This document shows, one piece after another, positions 7,604-15,702 of a stretch of DNA of 64,000 nucleotides (the first letter of the stretch is position 1; each line of letters starts with the position of its first letter). Location: contig NZ_FXUY01000001.1 of NCBI RefSeq assembly GCF_900182985.1, forward strand, positions 4,909,501-4,973,500. The letters run 5' to 3'. The stretch comes from Pseudomonas helmanticensis. Lineage in GTDB: Bacteria; Pseudomonadota; Gammaproteobacteria; Pseudomonadales; Pseudomonadaceae. The notes below the pieces were generated by a model. The model did no database searches and was not told the DNA's origin. It saw nothing but the letters and a program-made list of their open reading frames with translations. A program made the position numbers and the translations under genes.

Positions 7604-9472
7604 ATGGACAGCTACATCCGCTGGTTTCAACGCTTCATCTGGATCGGCATTGCCATGAACATGGTGTTCGCCATCCCCGCGCTGTTCGCGCCGGGGTTGC
7701 TGACATCGGTGGTCGGGCTGCCGCCGCAACTCTCCGACCCATGGCTGGAAAACGCCGGGATGCTGCTGGTCGGCATCAGCGTGTTTTACATGCCGTCGGG
7801 TTTCAACGCACCGCGATACGTGGTGCATTCCTGGCTGTGTGTGCTGACGCGGTTGATCGCGGTGATCTTCTGGATTTACCTGATCAACACCAGTATTCAA
7901 GGTTCGGTGTTCGTACCGATGTTGATGGGCGATCTGAGCTTCTTTCTGATTCTCGGCATTTTGCTGTACTTGGGCACCGCGCCGCAGAATCGGCCATGGG
8001 CGCTGCTCTGCGATGGCTGGCGCGAGTGGCGCGCGGCGTGGGCGCGGCAATGGCAGAGTCACGCCTTCAAAGTCGGCACGCTGATCGTGGTCGCGGTGCT
8101 TGGTTTTATCGGCTACGAAACCTGGTATCAGATGCTCCGCGTCGTTCCCGAGCAGGAATATGCCTCCGACGAAGACCACTACAAGTACGCCGCCATTGGC
8201 CTCGGTATCGAAGCGCGTATTCCGTATTACCTGTTCGCGGTGCTGCCGCAGATGTGCCCGGAGAAAATGCCCAAACCCGGTGGTTGGGAAGTCTTCGGCT
8301 TCCTCTTCGAGAGCGGCAAGGAGCTGCCGATCGGCATGGCCAAGCGACAGATCGGCTACCCGACGGTTGAGCCGAATTGCGCGCTGTGCCACACCGGTTC
8401 CTACCGCGCCAATGCCAGCGATGTCGCCGTCAATGTACCCAGTGCACCGGCCAATACCCTGCAACTGCAAGCCTTCCAGTGGTTCGCCTACGATTGCGCC
8501 AGCGACCCGAAATTCACCACCGACGCGGTGATGGCGGCGATCAACAGCAAGTTTCAGTTGGGCTTCTTCGAAAAACTCTACAACCGCTACCTGATCATGC
8601 CGATGGCAAAAAGCGCACTGCTCAAGCAGAAACAGGCCTACGCCTGGCAGAAACTGCGTCCGCAACAGGGCCCGGGCCGCACGGATACCTTCAACCCGAC
8701 GAAAATGGTCGTGTTCGGCTTCCCGGATGACTCGACCATCGGCACTGTCGATTTGCCGCAGGTGTGGAACCAGCAACCGCGCGAATCGATGTACCTGCAC
8801 TGGGATGGCAATAACAACAAGATCCACGAACGCAACTACGCCGCGGCAATGGCCGTCGGTGCGACGCCGGAATCGGTGTTGCCGCCGAGCTTCAATCGCG
8901 TGACCAACTGGCTGCTCGGGCACAAGGCGCCGGCGTGGCCGTGGGCGCTGGATCAAGCAAAAGTCGCGCAGGGCAAACCGATCTGGGAGGCCAACTGCGC
9001 CGCTTGTCATGACTTCGGCCGCGCCGATACCGGGCAGGTCACGACCAACATCGACCAGCTCGGCACCGATCCGCACCGGCTCGATTCGTTTACCACCGGT
9101 CTGGTGGCCGCGTTCCATTCCTTCAAGAAACCGCCGTTTGATTTCGGCGCGTATCGCAAAACTCAGAGCTACAGCAACACGCCCACCGACGGCGTCTGGT
9201 TGCGCGCGCCGTACCTGCACAACGGCTCGGTACCGACGCTGTGGGACTTGCTGCAACCAGCGGAAAAACGTCCGCAGACGTTCATCACCGGTTCCGACAT
9301 CTACGATCCGGTCAACGTTGGTTTTGTCACCAGCGGCGCCCAGGCCAAGGCCTCGGCCGACTTCAAATACGACACGCGGCTGGAGGGTAACCACAACAGC
9401 GGTCACCTGTACGGCACAACCCTGTCGGACGACGACAAACGCGCGCTCATCGAATTCATGAAAACCCTGTGA
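7604..9472 (+). CDS. Membrane-anchored di-haem cytochrome c
   Basis: A 622-residue protein with five predicted membrane helices in the first 170 residues (about 11-31, 46-63, 72-95, 98-122, 149-168), followed by a large soluble domain with two CxxCH haem-c sites: CALCH at 259-263 and CAACH at 465-469. An odd number of helices with the N-terminus inside puts the haem domain in the periplasm, as haem-c attachment requires. The C-terminal part (APYLHNGSVPTLWDLL) resembles di-haem peroxidase/MauG-like proteins. ATG 7604 is chosen because AAGGA lies 10 nt upstream; the in-frame ATG at 7595 is too close to it. It probably carries electrons from the neighbouring oxidoreductase, but the route is unproven. 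Confidence 0.82.
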   Translation: MDSYIRWFQRFIWIGIAMNMVFAIPALFAPGLLTSVVGLPPQLSDPWLENAGMLLVGISVFYMPSGFNAPRYVVHSWLCVLTRLIAVIFWIYLINTSIQGSVFVPMLMGDLSFFLILGILLYLGTAPQNRPWALLCDGWREWRAAWARQWQSHAFKVGTLIVVAVLGFIGYETWYQMLRVVPEQEYASDEDHYKYAAIGLGIEARIPYYLFAVLPQMCPEKMPKPGGWEVFGFLFESGKELPIGMAKRQIGYPTVEPNCALCHTGSYRANASDVAVNVPSAPANTLQLQAFQWFAYDCASDPKFTTDAVMAAINSKFQLGFFEKLYNRYLIMPMAKSALLKQKQAYAWQKLRPQQGPGRTDTFNPTKMVVFGFPDDSTIGTVDLPQVWNQQPRESMYLHWDGNNNKIHERNYAAAMAVGATPESVLPPSFNRVTNWLLGHKAPAWPWALDQAKVAQGKPIWEANCAACHDFGRADTGQVTTNIDQLGTDPHRLDSFTTGLVAAFHSFKKPPFDFGAYRKTQSYSNTPTDGVWLRAPYLHNGSVPTLWDLLQPAEKRPQTFITGSDIYDPVNVGFVTSGAQAKASADFKYDTRLEGNHNSGHLYGTTLSDDDKRALIEFMKTL

Positions 9473-9496
9473 ACCTTACGGAGAGAGGATTACGCC

Positions 9497-10741
9497 ATGT
9501 CACTGGTCAGTCATTGGGAACACGAGTACGACAAGGTCAAAGTGCGCATTCACGGCTTGTTCACGCGCATGGAAATGGCCTGGATGAAACTCATCAGCGA
9601 GCTGGAGCCGCAGGAGTTTCAAGCGATCATCAAGTTGCTGCAGCGCGGCCATGATCAGGCGCAGTACGTGCTGAAAAATGGCGAGTTGCCGGACGACGAA
9701 CCCGCCGTACCGTGGGAGTTGTCCCATGGTCTGTCGATCCTGCGTATTGGTAACGCCACACCGCTGCCGCAATCGCCGGATCAACTGGCGACCCGGGTGC
9801 TCAAGGACGGCACGATGCTTGGCTGTCGCAAGTGGGAACTGCTCGATCTGCTGTGGAGTGAGGCGCTGCTGAAGTGGATCGAGAACCTGCGCCATCACGC
9901 GACGTTCGGCACTGACCCGGCGGTGGTGCAAATGGACCGTGAGGTGACCCTGGCGATTGCCGGTGACTGGGGCACCGGGCCGTTCGACAGCCACGCACCA
10001 GCGGTGTCGGTGGCCAATCAGATGCAACTGGCTCAGGCCGATTTCACCATTCATCTGGGCGATGTGTATTACGCCGGCAGTCATTCCCAGGAAGACGTCG
10101 ACATGGCGGGCTGGCCGATGGGGACGCACGGCTCGTTCACCCTCAACTCGAACCACGAGATGTACAGCGGCGCCCACGGCTACTTTAAGGAACTGGCCAA
10201 GCGTTTTCCCGGGCAGCAGGGCACCAGTTATTTCGCGCTGATCAATGATGACTGGCTGGTGGTCGGGCTGGATTCCGCCTACGCCTCGGACGCGATGAAC
10301 CTGTACATGGACGGCATGTTGAACGAGCCGCAGATCGAGTGGATGAAAGGTCTGCCGAAACGCAAAAAAATCATGGTGCTCAGCCATCATCAGGGCTTCG
10401 ATATTTCCGGGCACAACGAGACTGCGTTGTATCAACCGGTGTGCGATGCACTGGGGCGTGAGCCGGACTATTGGTATTGGGGGCATCTGCACAACGGCAT
10501 CGTTTATGCGCAGCAGGGCGGTTTGCACGCGCGTTGCGCAGGGCACGGGGCGATTCCCTATGGCAGTTCCAGTGAGCTGAACGGGCATTCGCGGGTGTTG
10601 TGGTCGGAGACGCAGGATGCCAAGGATCCGGCGTATCCGCTGCGGGTGTTGAACGGGTACGCGAAGATCCGCTTGGTGGGGGAGGAGATATTTGAGGAGT
10701 TTATTGGTGAGGATGGATCGGTGAGGTGGTCATCCAAATGA
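9497..10741 (+). CDS. Calcineurin-like metallophosphoesterase
   Basis: A 414-residue protein starting 24 bp after the cytochrome gene, with GGAGAGAGG as ribosome binding site. The metallophosphoesterase motifs appear in order: GDWG (156-159), LGDVYYAG (from 188), SNHE (218-221), SHHQ (296-299) and GHLH (329-332). The first motif has Trp-Gly where Asp-x-His is usual, as seen in some purple-acid-phosphatase-like members. About 145 residues of unrecognised helical sequence precede the catalytic domain. No signal peptide or membrane helix is seen, so a cytoplasmic enzyme is expected. It probably forms an operon with the two genes upstream; its substrate and its link to them are unknown. Confidence 0.85.
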   Translation: MSLVSHWEHEYDKVKVRIHGLFTRMEMAWMKLISELEPQEFQAIIKLLQRGHDQAQYVLKNGELPDDEPAVPWELSHGLSILRIGNATPLPQSPDQLATRVLKDGTMLGCRKWELLDLLWSEALLKWIENLRHHATFGTDPAVVQMDREVTLAIAGDWGTGPFDSHAPAVSVANQMQLAQADFTIHLGDVYYAGSHSQEDVDMAGWPMGTHGSFTLNSNHEMYSGAHGYFKELAKRFPGQQGTSYFALINDDWLVVGLDSAYASDAMNLYMDGMLNEPQIEWMKGLPKRKKIMVLSHHQGFDISGHNETALYQPVCDALGREPDYWYWGHLHNGIVYAQQGGLHARCAGHGAIPYGSSSELNGHSRVLWSETQDAKDPAYPLRVLNGYAKIRLVGEEIFEEFIGEDGSVRWSSK

Positions 10742-10763
10742 GGCGGTGACTGTTCTGACGCCA

Positions 10764-10826
10764 TCGCGAGCAGGCTCACTCCTACAGTTGGAATGCGTTC
10801 CCCTGTAGGAGTGAGCCTGCTCGCGA
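10764..10826. repeat. REP inverted repeat (GTAGGAGTGAGCCTGCTCGCGA family)
   Basis: TCGCGAGCAGGCTCACTCC and its reverse complement face each other across about 15 nt. The element lies between the convergent ends of the phosphoesterase gene and gbcA, so it may act as a shared transcript end. Confidence 0.9.
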
Positions 10827-10837
10827 AGCCTTTGCTT

Positions 10838-12133
10838 TTAGCCTTGGACGGGGACGCCTTTGAGGTACGGCGCAGGCTCGGCGCCGAGGTTGTTCAGCAA
10901 GCGCTCGCTGTACCAGTCGACGAAGTTGACCACGCCAAATTCATAGGTCTTCGAATAAGGCCCTGGCTGATACGCCGTCGAGTTGATCCCGCGCTGGTTC
11001 TCCTCAGCCAGACGCCGATCCTGATCGTTGGTCGCATCCCACACCTGGCGCATGCGCTCGACATCGTAATCCACGCCCTCGACCGCGTCCTTGTGCACGA
11101 TCCACTTGGTGGTGACCATGGTTTCCTGCGCGCTGATCGGCCACACGGTGAAGACGATGATGTGATCGCCCATGCAGTGGTTCCACGAGTGCGGCAGGTG
11201 CAGGATGCGCATCGAGCCCAGATCCGGATTCTTGATCCGGCCCATCAGTTTCGCGCAGCCCTGTTTGCCGTCGAGGGTCATCGACACGGTGCCCTTGAGC
11301 AGCGGCATGCGCACGATGCGGTTGCGCAGGCCGAAACTGGCGTGGGCATAAGGAATCTTTTCGGCTTCCCACGCTGCAGCGGAGGCGGCGACGTGATCCT
11401 TGAACGCCTGATCGGCGCGCGGGTCGGTGACGTCGTCCCATTCCAGCAGGGTTTTCAGCAATTCCGGGTGCGACGCGTTGCAGTGGTAGCACTCGCGGTT
11501 GTTTTCCAGCACCAGTTTCCAGTTGGCCTTTTCCATCAAGGTGGTGGTGATCGCCACCTTGGTGTTTTCCATGTCGTACGGTTCCATGTAGTGGTTCAGT
11601 GTCGACAGGAAGTCATCGATGGCTGGCGGGTTCTCGGCCAGGCTGATGAAGATGTAGCCGCCGGCGGTCTTCACGTTCACCGGTTTCAAACCGTACTGCT
11701 TCATGTCGAAGTCGGCGCCCATTTCGGTGCCAGCGAACAGCAGGCGGCCGTCCAGCTCGTACGTCCACTGGTGGTAGTGGCAGACCAGTTTGGCGACTTT
11801 GCCTTTTTCACTGGTGCACAGGCGCGAGCCACGGTGGCGGCAGACGTTATGGAACGCATGCACCACACCCTCGGCGCCTCGGATGACGATGATCGGGTTC
11901 TTGCCGATCTGCAGGGTCAGGTAGTTGCCCTTGGCCGGGATCTCGCAGGTCATGCCGGCGATCAACCACTCTTTCTGGAAGATCTCCTGCATGTCGATAT
12001 CGAACAGCCGCTCGTCGCTATAGAACGGCTGTGGCAGCGAAAACGTCCGCTCGCGCTCCTGGAGCATTTGTGCGGTGGCCTTGCGTGCGGGTTCCAGCGG
12101 ATCGCCCAGGCTGATTTTTGCGGTGACGTCCAT
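10838..12133 (-). CDS. gbcA: Glycine betaine monooxygenase, Rieske oxygenase component
   Basis: A 431-residue Rieske-type oxygenase. The [2Fe-2S] ligands are seen as CRH (Cys 98, His 100) and CHYH (Cys 118, His 121). The mononuclear iron site is in ENNRECYHCNASHPEL. The sequence, starting MDVTAKISLGDPLEPARK, matches the GbcA family, which with GbcB demethylates glycine betaine to dimethylglycine and formaldehyde. The start at 12133 has GAGGAT about 8 nt upstream; upstream in-frame ATGs give an N-terminus the family lacks. It is transcribed divergently from gbcB across 295 bp, where control by the AraC-type regulator GbdR is expected from other pseudomonads, though I could not define its site. 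Confidence 0.95.
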   Translation of the reverse strand: MDVTAKISLGDPLEPARKATAQMLQERERTFSLPQPFYSDERLFDIDMQEIFQKEWLIAGMTCEIPAKGNYLTLQIGKNPIIVIRGAEGVVHAFHNVCRHRGSRLCTSEKGKVAKLVCHYHQWTYELDGRLLFAGTEMGADFDMKQYGLKPVNVKTAGGYIFISLAENPPAIDDFLSTLNHYMEPYDMENTKVAITTTLMEKANWKLVLENNRECYHCNASHPELLKTLLEWDDVTDPRADQAFKDHVAASAAAWEAEKIPYAHASFGLRNRIVRMPLLKGTVSMTLDGKQGCAKLMGRIKNPDLGSMRILHLPHSWNHCMGDHIIVFTVWPISAQETMVTTKWIVHKDAVEGVDYDVERMRQVWDATNDQDRRLAEENQRGINSTAYQPGPYSKTYEFGVVNFVDWYSERLLNNLGAEPAPYLKGVPVQG

Positions 12134-12371
12134 CGATGTAATCCTCAAGGCCATCTGCGTGGCCGGCGAAAGTGGCTGATCAGGTGTGCTGCAACGGGTG
12201 CTACGCAAGGTGTAAAGAAGCTGTCTTGGTGTTGGGGCGAGTGTGGGCCCGGCGCAGGGCGCAACCTTATCCATGGGCGACATGGTGCAATCTGTTCCCG
12301 ACGCGCAACCCCCGGTGGTTGGGGGCTGGTCGCGATAAGTATGCCGATGTCGCGGATAGGTAAACGGACGG

Positions 12372-12416
12372 TCTGCGCTATACGCAGAATCGCCGACATG
12401 AGGCCGACAGTCGGCC
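12372..12416 (+). promoter_or_regulatory. Two palindromes immediately upstream of gbcB
   Basis: TCTGCGCTATACGCAGA (12372-12388) is a 6-5-6 inverted repeat. GGCCGACAGTCGGCC (12402-12416) is a perfect 7-1-7 palindrome ending 2 nt before the GGAGAA ribosome binding site of gbcB. They could be protein operators or, if transcribed, an RNA hairpin masking the ribosome binding site. No regulator is assigned. Confidence 0.5.
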
Positions 12417-12428
12417 GTGGAGAACAGC

Positions 12429-13529
12429 ATGTCCAACAGCTTCCTGAATCCGGTCACCACCCAGACCTGGGCCAATGGCCGACACATCGTCCGTTGCGTC
12501 AAAGTCATCCAGGAAACCTGGGACGTGCGCACCTTCTGCTTCATGGCTGATCAGCCTATCCTGTTCTTCTTCAAACCCGGGCAGTTCGTCACCCTGGAGT
12601 TGGAAATCGAAGGCCAGCCGATCATGCGCTCGTACACGATCTCCAGTTCGCCGTCGGTGCCGTACAGCTTTTCGGTGACGATCAAGCGCGTGCCGGGTGG
12701 CAAGGTTTCCAACTGGCTGCACGACACGCTTCACGAGGGGCAAGAGTTGGCGGTGCACGGGCCGGTCGGGCTGTTCAATGCCATCGACTTTCCGAGCCCG
12801 AAAGTCTTGTACCTCAGTGGCGGCGTCGGCATCACGCCGTGCATGTCGATGGCGCGCTGGTTTTACGACACCAACGCCAACGTCGACATGACCTTTATCC
12901 ACAGCGCGCGTTCGCCGAAAGACATCATCTATCACCGCGAGCTGGAGCATATGGCGTCGCGGATCGACAACTTCAGCTTGCACCTGATTTGTGAGAAGCA
13001 CGGCTTGGGTGAGCCGTGGGCTGGGTATCGCGGTTACCTCAATCACAAGATGCTTGAGCTGATGGTGCCGGACTTCCTTGAACGCGAGGTGTTCTGCTGC
13101 GGTCCGACGCCGTACATGAACGCGGTCAAGCGCCTGCTGGAAGTGGCCGGTTACGACATGTCGCGGTACCACGAGGAATCCTTTGGCGCCACGCCGCCGG
13201 AAGCCCGTGCCGATGCAGTGGAACAGGCCGAACAGGCAGCCGATGCGCCGGAAATCGATGCGGCGGATCTGCATCAGGTTGAATTCACCTCGTCCGGCAA
13301 GAGCATTCGTGTGGCCCCGGGTGAAACCGTGCATGCGGCGGCGGCCAAGCTGGGGCTGATGATTCCAAAAGCGTGCGGCATGGGCATTTGCGGGACGTGC
13401 AAGGTGCTTAAGCTGGGGGGCGAAGTGGAGATGGAGCACAACGGCGGGATTACCGAGGATGACGAAGCCGAGGGGTACATTCTGTCTTGCTGCAGCGTGC
13501 CGAAGGGGGATGTGCGGATCGAGTTCTGA
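12429..13529 (+). CDS. gbcB: Glycine betaine monooxygenase, reductase component
   Basis: A 366-residue ferredoxin reductase with three parts: an FAD domain (MRSYTISSSP), an NAD(P) domain (GGVGITPCMSMA, later FCCGPTPYM), and a C-terminal plant-type ferredoxin domain with CGMGICGTCKV and a final Cys in LSCC for a [2Fe-2S] cluster. It supplies electrons to GbcA. A loop of about 40 residues rich in Ala, Glu and Asp links the reductase and ferredoxin domains. The ATG at 12429, preceded by GGAGAA, is preferred over the GTG at 12417. Downstream is an inverted-repeat element shared with the convergent SDR gene. Confidence 0.95.
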   Translation: MSNSFLNPVTTQTWANGRHIVRCVKVIQETWDVRTFCFMADQPILFFFKPGQFVTLELEIEGQPIMRSYTISSSPSVPYSFSVTIKRVPGGKVSNWLHDTLHEGQELAVHGPVGLFNAIDFPSPKVLYLSGGVGITPCMSMARWFYDTNANVDMTFIHSARSPKDIIYHRELEHMASRIDNFSLHLICEKHGLGEPWAGYRGYLNHKMLELMVPDFLEREVFCCGPTPYMNAVKRLLEVAGYDMSRYHEESFGATPPEARADAVEQAEQAADAPEIDAADLHQVEFTSSGKSIRVAPGETVHAAAAKLGLMIPKACGMGICGTCKVLKLGGEVEMEHNGGITEDDEAEGYILSCCSVPKGDVRIEF

Positions 13530-13551
13530 AGTCCGCGCCAGACTCAAGCTG

Positions 13552-13730
13552 CCCCTCACCCTAACCCTCTCCCAGAGGGAGAGGGGACTGACCGAGTTGT
13601 TCTCACGAGGTACACCGACTTGAGATATCGAGTCGACTATGGATTCGGTAAAACAGTTTCAGGTCGGCGAAATCCTCAAATATCCCCCATTCAGTCCCCT
13701 CTCCCTCCGGGAGAGGGCTAGGGTGAGGGG
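13552..13730. repeat. CCCCTCACCC/GGGTGAGGGG inverted-repeat element
   Basis: A 179-bp element. It begins CCCCTCACCCTAACCCTCTC and ends with GGGAGAGGGCTAGGGTGAGG plus one G, so its ends are inverted repeats of about 30 nt. The interior contains a GAGGTACACCGACTTGAGAT segment that recurs in the 44950 element. It sits between convergent genes (gbcB and the SDR gene). Confidence 0.85.
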
Positions 13731-13734
13731 CTTT

Positions 13735-14559
13735 TCAGTCGATAAACAAATCCGGCATCAACGCCGCGTCGCTTTCTCGATCAAAGCGATATTGACCGAA
13801 CTCCGTCACGCCGCTCTCGCGCAAAATCTCCTCATCAATCAACAACCGGCCGGTGATCTGTCGCTCGCGGCTAGCCAGGATCACATGCGCCGCATCCGCC
13901 ATGATCGAAGGCAGGCGCGCCTGCTTGAACGACTCCCGATTCCCCAACTGAAACTCAATCGCCGCCGTAGCGATCATCGTCTGCGGCCACAGCGAATTGA
14001 CGCTGATCCCATAACCGGCAAATTCCTCGCTCATCCCCAGCGTCAGCATGCTCATGCCGTACTTGGTCACGGTGTAAGGGCTGAACTGTGCAAACCATTT
14101 GTTCGCCAGATTCAGCGGCGGCGACAGGTTGAGAATGTGCCCGGCGGATTTCTTCAGATAGGGCAGGGCGGCCTGGCTGCACAGCAGCACCGCGCGGGTG
14201 TTGATCTGGTGCATCAGGTCGAAACGCTTGAGTTCGATGTGCTGCACACCGGTCAACTTGATCGCCCCAGCGTTGTTCACCAGCGCATCGATCGCGCCGA
14301 AATGTTCGTTGGCCTGGGCCAGAGCCTGACGCACCGCCTCTTCATCACGCACATCCAGCTGCAATGCCAAGGCCTTGCCGCCCGCCGCTTCGACTTCGGC
14401 GGCGACGCTGTGAATGGTGCCGGGCAGTTTGGCGTGGGGTTCGGCGCTCTTCGCCGCAATGACGATGTTGGCCCCGTCCTTCGCGGCACGCAGCGCAATC
14501 TCACGGCCAATGCCACGGCTGGCGCCGGTGATGAACAGGGTTTTGCCTTGTAACGACAT
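13735..14559 (-). CDS. SDR-family oxidoreductase (hydroxysteroid-dehydrogenase-like)
   Basis: A 274-residue classical short-chain dehydrogenase. The NAD(P)-binding motif TGASRGIG is at 11-18, NNAG at 95-98, and the catalytic Ser 146, Tyr 162 and Lys 166 (YTVTK) are all present. The NLSPPLNL and MIATAAIEF segments resemble HSDL2-type proteins. The substrate is unknown. The start at 14559 is set by AGGAG 9 nt upstream. The stop lies 4 bp from the inverted-repeat element shared with gbcB. It falls between gbcB and ltaA but has no evident role in betaine use. Confidence 0.88.
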   Translation of the reverse strand: MSLQGKTLFITGASRGIGREIALRAAKDGANIVIAAKSAEPHAKLPGTIHSVAAEVEAAGGKALALQLDVRDEEAVRQALAQANEHFGAIDALVNNAGAIKLTGVQHIELKRFDLMHQINTRAVLLCSQAALPYLKKSAGHILNLSPPLNLANKWFAQFSPYTVTKYGMSMLTLGMSEEFAGYGISVNSLWPQTMIATAAIEFQLGNRESFKQARLPSIMADAAHVILASRERQITGRLLIDEEILRESGVTEFGQYRFDRESDAALMPDLFID

Positions 14560-14645
14560 GCCGATGCTCCTGCTTATTGTAATGTGAGCGGAGGGCTCGA
14601 CAGACAATGTAGACCAAGCAGATCAGGTAACACTGTCTACGCCAT

Positions 14646-14780
14646 GATCGTTCCCACGCTCCGCGTGGGAATGCAGCCACTGACGCTCCGCGTCATAGCG
14701 GTGTTAAGGATGTCGACAACGGTGAGTCTGGAACGCGGAGCGTCCCGGGATGCGTTACCACGCGGAGCGTGGGAACGATC
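14646..14780. repeat. REPIN (GATCGTTCCCACGC family), left of the RAYT gene
   Basis: A 135-bp element bounded by GATCGTTCCCACGCTCCGCG and its reverse complement, with inner GACGCTCCGCGTC and GGAGCGTCCC segments. It is the same length as the copy at 15551-15685, and the two bracket the transposase gene. Confidence 0.9.
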
Positions 14781-14800
14781 AGTGCGGAGGGAAGGGATTC

Positions 14801-15476
14801 GATCGTTCCCACGCTCTGCGTGGGAATGCAGCCGTCGACGCTCCGCGTCCCTTATCAGTACCAGCACTGAACCTCAATCAGTCCCGGCATTCCCACGTAG
14901 TTGCTGGCGCTCGAATAACGCCAATGCTCCGGCAAATCCACATACCCGCGTTTGACCGGGTTGTTGTGAATGTATTCAAGTTTCTGGCGCATGACCGATT
15001 CGCTATAAACCATCTCTGCGTGGGAGCCTTCCTGCCACAGCTGATACACGCGATCCTGCTTGTGTGCGCGTTTGCTGAAGCGAAGCCGTTGCAGTGCTTT
15101 ATCAGCGCCTTTGCTTTGCAGGTCATCAATAATCTGTCGAGCGGTGAAAGATTTGAACTGACTGAGACATTTGCTCAGGTCGGGCGCCTGGGCGACGAAG
15201 TGAAGATGGTTTTCCAGGATCACGTAGCCGTACAGTTTCAGATCGTGATGAGTCTGTTGATAACGCCAGCAGTTGAGCAGGTGGTCGACGATGTAGGGGC
15301 GGATGAACAGCGGTAACCATTCCATGATCGTGCAGGTCAGAAAATGCGGTTTGTCGGTTTCGGTAATGGTGTAGCGGCTGCGGCCCATGGGATTCTTCCT
15401 TGAATCTTGCGGTGCGACGGGAATGGAACGCGGAGCGTCCCGGGATGCGTTACCACGCGGAGCGTGGGAGTGATCA
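14801..15476 (-). mobile_element. RAYT unit: tyrosine transposase gene flanked by inverted REP halves
   Basis: The transposase gene is bounded on the left by a REP half (14801-14853, GATCGTTCCCACGCTCTGCG...) and on the right by the opposite half (about 15421-15476, ending CGCGGAGCGTGGGAGTGATC). The halves look like one REPIN opened by the gene. Complete REPINs of the same family lie just outside on both sides. Known: RAYT genes are normally single-copy and flanked by the REP family they mobilise. Confidence 0.85.
14855..15388 (-). CDS. REP-associated tyrosine transposase (RAYT, Y1_Tnp/IS200-like)
   Basis: A 177-residue single-domain HUH transposase. The metal-binding HUH motif is His-Leu-His at 61-63 (ENHLHFVAQAP). 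The catalytic Tyr is Tyr 139 in YIHNNPVKRG, the signature of the RAYT family. The start at 15388 has AAGGAAG upstream. The reading frame is full length with key residues intact, so it may be active. By family knowledge it nicks and joins single-stranded REP hairpins and spreads REPINs. Its flanking REP halves belong to the GTTCCCACGC family also found at 23725 and 30497, the likely substrates. Confidence 0.93.
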   Translation of the reverse strand: MGRSRYTITETDKPHFLTCTIMEWLPLFIRPYIVDHLLNCWRYQQTHHDLKLYGYVILENHLHFVAQAPDLSKCLSQFKSFTARQIIDDLQSKGADKALQRLRFSKRAHKQDRVYQLWQEGSHAEMVYSESVMRQKLEYIHNNPVKRGYVDLPEHWRYSSASNYVGMPGLIEVQCWY

Positions 15477-15550
15477 GGATGAGCCGGGTTGCATTTTCTC
15501 GCTAGAAGAGAAGTCTGGTCTTACGGTGGGAAAAGTCATTCCCGGCCGAA

Positions 15551-15685
15551 GATCGTTCCTACGCTCCGCGTGGGAATGCAGCCACTGACGCTCAGCGTCA
15601 TAGCGGTGCTCAGCTTTACATCTGTGGTGGAGCAGGAGCGCGGAGCGTCCCAGGAGGCATTCCCACGCGGAGCGTGGGAACGATC
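15551..15685. repeat. REPIN (GATCGTTCC family), right of the RAYT gene
   Basis: A 135-bp element bounded by GATCGTTCCTACGCTCCGCG and GCGGAGCGTGGGAACGATC. It is close in sequence to the 14646-14780 copy over both arms but differs in the centre. Confidence 0.9.
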
Positions 15686-15702
15686 AGTGCGGTGGCGTCA
15701 GG

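Noticed and set aside
14584..14955. Open frames through the REPINs beside the RAYT gene
   Set aside because: Their translations are repeats of the REP arms. The same peptides appear at every REPIN copy.
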